In this document: positions 58,201-64,000 of the stretch, piece after piece
Layout of the letters: each line of letters starts with the position of its first letter
Position numbering within the stretch: the stretch's first letter is position 1
Assembly (NCBI RefSeq): GCF_000332195.1
Contig: NZ_KB235922.1
Location: 1,822,211 to 1,886,210, forward strand
From: Pleurocapsa sp. PCC 7319
GTDB lineage: Bacteria; Cyanobacteriota; Cyanobacteriia; Cyanobacteriales; Xenococcaceae
Reading direction: 5' to 3'
Length of the DNA stretch: 64,000 nt
Notes under the pieces: generated by a model
What the model was told of the DNA's origin: nothing
The model's database searches: none
The model's input: only the letters and a program-made list of their open reading frames with translations
Translations under genes and position numbers: made by a program

Positions 58201-58500
58201 ATAAGGTAGTTCCCTTGTTTCATAGGTGGCAGCATCTATCTCTAATTCCCAGATAACTTCTAGTTCTGCACCTAGATCGTCATCTTCCACCGACTTCACC
58301 TTGACTAAATGATGATTCTCAGTTTGCCTACTTCTGACCATATTAGTGGAACTGGTTGAGGCGTAAACATCCGTGACACAGAAACGACGACCTCTTAGAG
58401 TCACTAATTGACCAGCTTCGGGAATACTTTTAAAGTCGATTGGAGATGGCGGGCTTGGTTTGTCGTCCTTCGACTTGTTGATGGAATTGGAAAGAGACAT
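55294..58500 (-). CDS. drmD: DrmD, SNF2-like helicase of class 1 DISARM
   Basis: 1,068 residues. Superfamily 2 SNF2 motifs: Walker A ADDVGLGKTIEAGLVAQEM near 165, LLIVDEAHNVAP near 277 (DEAH), FLTATPHNGYPESFTALLEL, and motif VI MEQRNGRIDRHGQKAQAV. The C-terminal ~350 residues include coiled-coil segments rich in Glu and Lys. DrmD with DrmMI defines class 1 DISARM. It reads toward drmMI and the rest of the locus. Confidence 0.92.
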   Translation of the reverse strand: MSLSNSINKSKDDKPSPPSPIDFKSIPEAGQLVTLRGRRFCVTDVYASTSSTNMVRSRQTENHHLVKVKSVEDDDLGAELEVIWELEIDAATYETRELPYPGGFDLADRLDAFLDAVRWGAASSADVRNIQSPFRSGIDIEDYQLDPVVRAIQMPRVSLLIADDVGLGKTIEAGLVAQEMMLRQRVQKILVVCPSSLQVQWQQQMRDKFGLDFRIVGSDLMKQLRRTRGIHVNPWTHYPRLITSIDFLKRDRPLRLMREVLPKEGESIYPRRFDLLIVDEAHNVAPSGSGNYAIDSQRTAAIRLLAPHFEHKMFLTATPHNGYPESFTALLELLDSQRFARGVTPDRSQLEVVMVRRLKRELPPKWDGTPRFPQRKLEAIAVDYSPEEKAVNGMLGEYTNLRRKNAQDNVELYSTEFVLKLLKKRLFSSPAAFLTTLEKHHESIESKLRKSRTSLQKSNLGILRRQLAGLEEDFADDEMYEDTTSSVLDITSRLFSELNTEEKQLVEQMLDWAVTAERNPDAKAQHLLAWLEEVIKPNGKWSNERVIIFTEYRATQKWLYDLLANSGFAKDNRLMTMYGGMKPDEREQVKAAFQANPEVSNVRILLATDAASEGLDLQNYCSNLIHYEIPWNPNRMEQRNGRIDRHGQKAQAVKIYHFVGKNYAQANNRGVSPGELEGDLEFLMRAALKVNNIREDLGKVGSVIASQVEEAMLGKRTNFDTEQAEEQGVAVRKMFKFERQINDRIAKLKEHLDETRSTLRLEPENIETVVKIGLELAEQQPLQPVTNQEGIYHLPAFKGSWANCTQGLPDPHTGEIRAVTFNPDLTRGREDLVLIHLNHPLVQMCLRLLRAEVWSRGSQKNLHRVTAKIVPNSVLEFPTVVAYGRLLILGNDSQKLHEEVITAGGIIKEGRFSRLNVLKIREALAASYSGEIKDSTKESLVKIWDSYEESLLNSLEKRAEERTQASEKSLQKRCDKEVSDLTAILTELQRSIEQELAEFAKPLQLKLDLFNDAEQEQLESNRNSLKARLEDIPQEIEQETKLIKDRFANLSSRLFPLAIAFLVPQKYA

Positions 58501-58608
58501 TGGTGGGAATAAAAATAAATGACTTTATCTTTAGCATTCCCTTTTTGCTTATTTCTGTTGATAGATCTCACCTTTTACGCCAAATAATTTTAGAGCAGTA
58601 TTTTAGTT

Positions 58609-58649
58609 TTTCTGTAAATACGATTTTCTGTAATTGCTGATTTACAGAA
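58609..58649. promoter_or_regulatory. Shared motif TTTCTGTAAATACGATT before the PD-(D/E)XK gene
   Basis: The 17-mer (58609-58625) is followed by a further dyad TTCTGTAA (58626-58633) / TTACAGAA (58642-58649). It lies in the divergent gap between drmD and the nuclease gene. Same 17-mer near parA and at 63405. Confidence 0.6.
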
Positions 58650-58781
58650 TCAACCCCACTTACCGATCGAATAGTCCAAAATTGAATATATTTTTCTCGA
58701 TCTTCTCGCCAATTATAGGATTGTCTCATTATCTTGAAGGAGATTTAACCAGGAAATAATCCAACTTAACCCAAATTATTA

Positions 58782-59900
58782 ATGCTGTCTGACAAAAATC
58801 AACAGGAAATCTTAGGAAAACTAATCATCGATAATCAAGATTTAGATCGATTAGAGTCAATTCTCTCGGAGTTTAATATTTTTGAAGCTGTTGGAGTAAT
58901 TCGGCAAGAAATTAGACATTCTAATTTTCTCGCTTTTTTACTGAATCCACTAGAGACTCATAGATTAAGAGATTTATTTCTCAAGAAATTATTAATTTGC
59001 GCCTTACTTAATTCGGAAAATCCCCCTCTTAGTCCTATTGAAATTGATATCGCCGATCTAGAAAATGCAGAAATTCGGCGGGAGTGGAGAAATATTGATA
59101 TTTTGATTTATTCACCGAACAATAATCTAGTTTGCGTTATTGAAAACAAAGTTGATTCTTCAGAACACTCAAATCAACTAAAAAGATACGAAAAAACAAT
59201 TGCGATCGAGTTCTTAAAATGCCAAAAAGTTTTTCTATATCTAACTAAGGAAGGTGACTCTGCTTCTGATGAAAAATGGTTATCACTTAGTTATAACGAA
59301 GTAGCCAAGCTGATGAAATCTATCTGTAATCAATATCAATCGACAATGGGTGATGACGTTTATACTTTGATCGGTCATTACGTTAGTTTAATCGAAAGAC
59401 ATATTGTGAGTAACTCAGAAATCGCCAAGCTATGTCAGAAAATCTACAAACAACACCGACAAGCACTGGACTTGATTTATGAACATCGTCCAGATCTACA
59501 GTTAGACATTTCGGAGTTTGTCCAACAAATTATTGAAGGAAATAAACAAGACAACATTAAAGCAGATGATCGCAATAAAAGATATATTCGCTTTGCTCCC
59601 CAAGAATGGGACAATTTATCTTTCCAAAAGACTTGTACGCAATGGACTAGCAGTAATCGCATTTTGTTATTTGAATTTGTTAATGAGCCTCAATATTTAG
59701 GCTTACATTTAGTTATTGGTCCTGGTGAGTCAAAGATAAAACAAATGATTTTTCAAGCTGTACAAAAATTGCAAATTCCAGGATTTGTTACTGGGTGTAA
59801 ATTAAAACCAACAAAATGGAGTCTTATTTATAAGCGAGAAATTCTCAATAATGCAGATTATTTAGACGGAGAATGGAATAATCTACAAGCAAAAAATTAA
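58782..59900 (+). CDS. PD-(D/E)XK nuclease, probably 3'-frameshifted
   Basis: 372 residues as read. RRENRNIDILI-like EWRNIDILI (Asp106) and VIENKVDSSEHSNQLKRYE (Glu121-x-Lys123) form the catalytic core of the PDDEXK_4 group; LESILSEFNIFEAVGVIRQEIRHS is the family start. If one A is removed from the A6 run at 59891-59896, the frame continues 33 codons (IKSSWREYLDYEVKSIRKAI) to TAG 59992-59994, giving the expected C-terminus. Possibly still active, since the core is intact. It is divergent from drmD and shares the motif at 58609. Confidence 0.8.
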   Translation: MLSDKNQQEILGKLIIDNQDLDRLESILSEFNIFEAVGVIRQEIRHSNFLAFLLNPLETHRLRDLFLKKLLICALLNSENPPLSPIEIDIADLENAEIRREWRNIDILIYSPNNNLVCVIENKVDSSEHSNQLKRYEKTIAIEFLKCQKVFLYLTKEGDSASDEKWLSLSYNEVAKLMKSICNQYQSTMGDDVYTLIGHYVSLIERHIVSNSEIAKLCQKIYKQHRQALDLIYEHRPDLQLDISEFVQQIIEGNKQDNIKADDRNKRYIRFAPQEWDNLSFQKTCTQWTSSNRILLFEFVNEPQYLGLHLVIGPGESKIKQMIFQAVQKLQIPGFVTGCKLKPTKWSLIYKREILNNADYLDGEWNNLQAKN

Positions 59901-60021
59901 GTCTTCTTGGCGCGAATATCTTGATTATGAAGTCAAATCAATTCGTAAAGCAATATCTGATTTAGAAATTAATTTAGATATAGATTGTAAGTAGAAATCT
60001 CATTCTGGCAAACCATAACCT

Positions 60022-60948
60022 ATGACCGATTCAGCCAACCTCAAAATTGTTTCCCTACTTCCTTCTGCCACAGAAATTATTGACTGTTTAGGTTTAACCG
60101 ATGCTTTAGTCGGACGCTCTCACGAATGCGATTATCCTCCTTCTGTTAAAGACTTACCTGTATGCACCGAAGCCAGACTCAATAGCCATAAAAATAGTGG
60201 TGAGATTGATAATGATGTCCAAACTTTGATGCAAAAAGCTCTAAGTATTTACAAAATAAAAACCGAAGTTTTAGAAGATCTTCAGCCAACTCACATCATC
60301 ACCCAAGACCAGTGTGATGTCTGCGCGGTTAATTTACCAGAAGTGGAGCGTGCGATCGCCAAACTAACTAATTCCCATCCTCAAATTATTTCTCTCCAGC
60401 CAGATCTATTAAACGAAGTCTGGGAAGATATCGAACGAGTTGCTAACACTCTGGGAGTTGAAGCCAAACCTGCTTTGAATAAATTACAAAGTCGGATTAA
60501 TATAATCTCTGACAAAGTTAAAGACCTCAGTGAAAAACCTACTGTCGTCGCTATTGAATGGACTGAACCATTAATGGTAGGAGCAAACTGGATTCCCGAA
60601 TTAATTGAAATTGCTGGAGGCAAATCTCTATTAAGCGTCAAAGGAAAACATTCTCCCTACATATCTTGGGAAAGTTTAGTTGAAGCCAACCCTGATGTCA
60701 TCGTAATTATGCCCTGTGGCTTTGATTTGGAACGTACAGAAAAGGAATCACAAGTATTAACCCAAAACCCAAACTGGAACAGTTTGAAAGCCGTTAAAAA
60801 TGACAAAGTTTTCATCGTCGATGGCAATGCTTATTTCAATCGTCCTGGCCCTCGGCTAGTTGATTCTGCTGAAGTCCTAGCCGAAATTTTCCATCCCCAA
60901 TTATTTGATTTCAATCATCGGGAAAAAAGCTGGAAGTTATTTTCCTAA
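60022..60948 (+). CDS. BtuF-like cobalamin-binding protein
   Basis: 308 residues. KIVSLLPSATEIIDCLGLTD, ALVGRSHECDYPP, HIITQDQCDVCAVNLPEV and the end PNWNSLKAVKNDKVFIVDGN are typical of BtuF-type (class III) periplasmic-binding-fold proteins. No signal peptide or lipobox at the N-terminus, so it may act in the cytoplasm or belong to the soluble group seen in cyanobacteria. No BtuC/D genes nearby. Confidence 0.85.
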   Translation: MTDSANLKIVSLLPSATEIIDCLGLTDALVGRSHECDYPPSVKDLPVCTEARLNSHKNSGEIDNDVQTLMQKALSIYKIKTEVLEDLQPTHIITQDQCDVCAVNLPEVERAIAKLTNSHPQIISLQPDLLNEVWEDIERVANTLGVEAKPALNKLQSRINIISDKVKDLSEKPTVVAIEWTEPLMVGANWIPELIEIAGGKSLLSVKGKHSPYISWESLVEANPDVIVIMPCGFDLERTEKESQVLTQNPNWNSLKAVKNDKVFIVDGNAYFNRPGPRLVDSAEVLAEIFHPQLFDFNHREKSWKLFS

Positions 60949-60992
60949 ATCGCGATTACCAACCTCATATCTGAATAGTCTTAGAAAAAAAA

Positions 60993-61042
60993 TTCTGTAA
61001 ATACGATTTTTTACATTTAAGTATTTACGTTTTTCTGTATTT
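60993..61042. promoter_or_regulatory. Shared motif TTCTGTAAATACGATT before recD2
   Basis: 16-mer (60993-61008). An 8-bp dyad GTAAATAC (60998-61005) / GTATTTAC (61021-61028) overlaps it, and TTCTGTATTTCAG follows at about 61033. 40-90 bases upstream of the recD2 start. Confidence 0.6.
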
Positions 61043-61081
61043 CAGCAATTGCACTTTTCTTTAAAGCTGTTAAACTTGCAG

Positions 61082-63361
61082 ATGAATTCAACACAGAACA
61101 AGCGTTCTATGACATCATCAACTGTTGTTTCTGCACCGCTATCCTCTCTGACTGGGGTTATTGAGCGAATTACCTTTCATTCATCTGAGTCTGGTTATAC
61201 CGTAGCGCGATTAAATACGGGGAATGTTAAACAGTTGCTTACTATTGTGGGAAGTTTTGCCAATATTCAGGCAGGACAGACGCTACAGCTACAAGGACTA
61301 TGGCGAGAACATCCCCAATATGGTTCACAGTTTCAAGTAGTTCAATATCAAGAAACTAAACCCGCCACCCTCACGGGAATTGAAAAGTATTTAGGTAGTG
61401 GTTTGATTAAGGGAGTAGGACCAGTAACCGCCAAACGCATAGTCAAACATTTCGGTTTGGATACGTTAGAAATTATTGAAAATCAAATAGATCGCCTGTC
61501 GGAAGTACCAGGAATTGCCAACAAACGAATTGCGATGATTCAAAGCACCTGGTCAGAGCAAAAGTCGATTAAAGAAGTAATGATCTTTCTTTCTGGACAT
61601 GGGGTATCTACTACCTATGCAGTTAAGATTTACAAGCAGTATGGCGACGATGCTATTACCACTGTCACTACTAATCCCTATCAATTAGCGCTCGATATTT
61701 TTGGCATTGGTTTTTTAACCGCCGATAAGATTGCCTGTAATGTTGGAGTTGCTCCTGATTCCCTGTTTCGTTACCGTGCAGGGATTCTCCATGTGTTGAA
61801 TAAAGCCAGTGAAGATGGACATTGTTATCTGCCTGAAAGCCAGATTGTTCCTTTTACTAAAGAGCTATTAACTACAGACGAGTATGAAGCTGAATCTAGA
61901 GTGATTGTTGATATCCTCTCCCAGATGGTTATTGAAGAACAGTTAATTAGAGAAAAAGATGATGATGAACTGCACGGACATCTCACGGTGCTGAATTCGA
62001 TTCAGCACCCGTGTCCTCTTTATTACCAACCCAGCTTCTTTTATAGTGAGCAGCATTTGGCGAAATTATTACAGCAGAAATTAGAAACTAACTTAGATGT
62101 AGATAGAAATAGAGTAAAAAGTTGGATTGGTAAGTTTACTGCATCAAAACAGATTAAATTATCACCTCAGCAGTATGTGGCTGTAGAAATGGCAGCGAGG
62201 GAAAAAGTGATGATTCTCACTGGTGGCCCTGGTACAGGAAAAACTTTTGTCACTCGTACTATCGTTAAACTCTGGAAGGCAATGGGTAAATCCATTGCCT
62301 GTGCTGCACCCACTGGTAGAGCAGCCAAAAGATTAACTGAAATGACGGGAATAAGCGCGAAAACTCTACATCGATTGCTGGAATTTGACCCCAGTCAGAT
62401 GGGTTTTAAACGAGATGGGGATCATCAACTTGATTGCAGCGCGATCGTGGTAGATGAATCTAGTATGGTGGATTTGTTTATGGCTCATTCTCTACTCAAA
62501 GCTATACCTAAAAATGCTTTACTTTTGATGGTGGGAGATATAGATCAACTTCCTTCTGTTGGTCCTGGAAATGTCCTCAAGGATTTAATTGGTTCGGATA
62601 AGATTCCCGTCGTCCGTTTAACTCAAGTATTTCGTCAGGCAGCAGAAAGTGCAATTATTACTACCGCCCATCAAATCAATCGCGGTTCTTATCCTCAACT
62701 AGAGAAGATTTCAATGAAGTCTACTGCTGATTGTCTTTGGCATCCTGGAGGTACGGAAGCCGAACATGGGGTACAAACTATCTGCGAACTGATTGAGCAT
62801 TATATTCCCCATGCTGGTTTTAATCCTGCTACTGATGTCCAAGTGTTATCTCCCATGACTAGAGGCGTGGTAGGCACTCGTAATTTGAATAAGGTACTGC
62901 AACAACTGATTAATCCTCCTGATCTTCACCAGGAGGAGTTGGCTAGGGGAGATAGTATTTTACGGATTGGCGATCGCGTGATGCAGTTAAAGAATGACTA
63001 CACTAGGGAAGTCTTTAACGGTGACTTGGGTATAGTAATTAATATCGATCATACTGAGAAGGAAGTCACTATTAATTTCGATGAGAGAGAGGTAGTTTAT
63101 GATTTTGCCGATCTCAATGAAATTACTCTCGCTTGGGCTACCAGTATTCATAAAAGTCAGGGTTCGGAATATCCTGTAGTTATTTTGCCTTTGTATACTC
63201 AGCACTACGTCATGCTGTCGAGGAATTTGTTTTATACGGGACTTACTAGAGCCAAGAAATTGGCTTTAATTGTGGGTTCTCAAAAAGCGATCGCGATCGC
63301 CGTTAAGCAAGTTAAACAACAGCAGCGATATACAAAGTTGAAGGAAAGACTAGAAATATAG
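61082..63361 (+). CDS. recD2: RecD2-type 5'-3' helicase
   Basis: 759 residues from ATG 61082 (MNSTQNKRSM); TTG 61049 in frame is less likely. N-terminal OB-like region: LTGVIERITFHSSESGYTVARL. Walker A GGPGTGKTFVTRT near 380, VDESSMVDLFMAH, GDIDQLPSVGPGNVL and, at the end, WATSIHKSQGSEYPVVILPL and FYTGLTRAKKLALIVGS. RecD2 proteins (also called RecD/TraA) are superfamily 1B helicases that unwind DNA 5' to 3' outside RecBC. The gene follows a shared upstream motif, so it may be controlled with the nuclease genes. Confidence 0.93.
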   Translation: MNSTQNKRSMTSSTVVSAPLSSLTGVIERITFHSSESGYTVARLNTGNVKQLLTIVGSFANIQAGQTLQLQGLWREHPQYGSQFQVVQYQETKPATLTGIEKYLGSGLIKGVGPVTAKRIVKHFGLDTLEIIENQIDRLSEVPGIANKRIAMIQSTWSEQKSIKEVMIFLSGHGVSTTYAVKIYKQYGDDAITTVTTNPYQLALDIFGIGFLTADKIACNVGVAPDSLFRYRAGILHVLNKASEDGHCYLPESQIVPFTKELLTTDEYEAESRVIVDILSQMVIEEQLIREKDDDELHGHLTVLNSIQHPCPLYYQPSFFYSEQHLAKLLQQKLETNLDVDRNRVKSWIGKFTASKQIKLSPQQYVAVEMAAREKVMILTGGPGTGKTFVTRTIVKLWKAMGKSIACAAPTGRAAKRLTEMTGISAKTLHRLLEFDPSQMGFKRDGDHQLDCSAIVVDESSMVDLFMAHSLLKAIPKNALLLMVGDIDQLPSVGPGNVLKDLIGSDKIPVVRLTQVFRQAAESAIITTAHQINRGSYPQLEKISMKSTADCLWHPGGTEAEHGVQTICELIEHYIPHAGFNPATDVQVLSPMTRGVVGTRNLNKVLQQLINPPDLHQEELARGDSILRIGDRVMQLKNDYTREVFNGDLGIVINIDHTEKEVTINFDEREVVYDFADLNEITLAWATSIHKSQGSEYPVVILPLYTQHYVMLSRNLFYTGLTRAKKLALIVGSQKAIAIAVKQVKQQQRYTKLKERLEI

Positions 63362-63404
63362 CCTGTGGCGATCGATCAAGTTTTGCTTGTTCTTTAAAAG
63401 AGTA

Positions 63405-63421
63405 TTTCTGTAAATACGATT
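63405..63421. promoter_or_regulatory. Shared motif TTTCTGTAAATACGATT before the last gene
   Basis: Exact copy of the 17-mer near parA and at 58609, within GTATTTCTGTAAATAC, a dyad. 150 bases upstream of the HTH gene; TTTATTTCAGTATTT follows, like the tail at 61033. Confidence 0.6.
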
Positions 63422-63570
63422 TTCTTTATTTCAGTATTTCCAGAAGCGATCGCGCTTTCAGCTTTCTTTTGTGATGCCACAATTAAATATTGTTCCCGCT
63501 AACTACAAAACTGGTTTATTTGCTATTCGCGAATATAGAATAGAAGTAGTAATGTGAAATTAATTTCAGA

Positions 63571-64000
63571 ATGCTCAAACCCCAAGATATTTTAGTTCTA
63601 CTCAAAGTTTATGGCTTAAAGAATGAGTGGACTTATAGCGAACTGGCAAAAAGTTTGAAGATGAGTTCTTCGGAGGTTCATGCTGCTTTGAAACGATGTT
63701 CTACAAGTGGTCTATATAGCGACAAAAGAAGAAGGGTTTTAAAACCCGCTTTAGAAGAGTTTTTAATTCATGGTTTGAAGTATGTCTTTCCCACTCAACC
63801 AGGAGCTTTAGTGCGAGGAATACCCACGGCTCATTCAGCCGAACCGTTAAAGGATTTGCTGGTGACAAGCGATCGCGATATTTATGTTTGGGCTTTTTGT
63901 TCGGGAAAGGTTAAGGGTCAAGAAATTAAACCTCTATATCGTTCCGTGCCTGAAGCGGTATCAGAAGATCCTCAGCTATATGAAATGCTGTGCTTGGTAG
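63571..64000 (+). CDS. Helix-turn-helix protein, 5' part (cut by window end)
   Basis: 143 visible residues from ATG 63571 (MLKPQDILVLLKVYGLKNEW) with no stop before 64000. A winged-helix-like start: TYSELAKSLKMSSSEVHAAL then KRCSTSGLYSDKRRRVLK. The middle, EEFLIHGLKYVFPTQPGALV with PTAHSAEP and LYRSVPEAV, is a pattern I have seen beside nucleotidyltransferase (AbiEii-type) genes, though I cannot confirm that here. Possibly the first gene of a further toxin-antitoxin or defence unit. Confidence 0.6.
   Translation, partial: MLKPQDILVLLKVYGLKNEWTYSELAKSLKMSSSEVHAALKRCSTSGLYSDKRRRVLKPALEEFLIHGLKYVFPTQPGALVRGIPTAHSAEPLKDLLVTSDRDIYVWAFCSGKVKGQEIKPLYRSVPEAVSEDPQLYEMLCLV

Overview
The window is cyanobacterial chromosome. 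The palindrome GCGATCGC (HIP1) recurs on nearly every page of sequence. Core genes fit a phototroph of modest G+C: a carboxysomal-type beta carbonic anhydrase (ccaA), a small NblA-like protein, the cyanobacterial arginine dihydrolase ArgZ/AgrE, dxr, hisA and mutL. Genus cannot be read from the sequence; no rRNA or tRNA gene was seen.

Positions 1-23 kb look like ordinary chromosome: an FHA/flavin-reductase/ferredoxin fusion, an ABC-2 exporter pair with a ureidoglycolate-lyase-like gene, an O6-alkylguanine-DNA methyltransferase, ccaA, hisA, a TAXI-type binding protein followed by a single-chain LivM-LivG-LivF transporter, mutL, a J-domain-like protein, dxr and argZ. From 23 to 30 kb the sequence is disturbed: an IS200/IS605 element sits between two ORFs that face each other and both look cut short, then come a frameshifted ISAs1-type transposase with clear 20-bp terminal repeats and the C-terminal relic of a conjugative coupling protein (TraD/VirD4 type).

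From 30 to 37 kb the genes look plasmid- or ICE-derived: parA with a ribbon-helix-helix partner, the YhaV/PrlF toxin-antitoxin pair, arfB, a 948-residue fusion of a RecB-like/DEDD nuclease to an IS66-type DDE transposase, a pair that resembles a Tse2-type ADP-ribosyltransferase toxin with a small partner, and a serine recombinase.

From 37 to 58.5 kb lies a class 1 DISARM defence locus on the minus strand: drmD, drmMI, then a RelE-UvrD fusion helicase, drmA, drmB, drmC. Between drmMI and the helicase sit several toxin-antitoxin genes (HigBA-like, orphan antitoxins, MntA-HepT) and an IS110 element. The locus is littered with heptanucleotide arrays (AANAACT type), some of which supply stop codons, and with 43-67 bp palindromic insertions inside coding sequences. 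One frameshifts hepT; two are in frame.

The right end (58.5-64 kb) carries a PD-(D/E)XK nuclease with a probable 3' frameshift, a BtuF-like binding protein, RecD2 and the start of a winged-helix-like gene. A 16-17 nt sequence containing TTCTGTAAATACGATT is found upstream of parA and of three genes or gaps at this right end, which suggests shared control or shared origin.

The candidates most worth follow-up are the nuclease-transposase fusion, the RelE-UvrD helicase inside DISARM, the shared upstream motif, the Tse2-like pair and the palindromic insertions.
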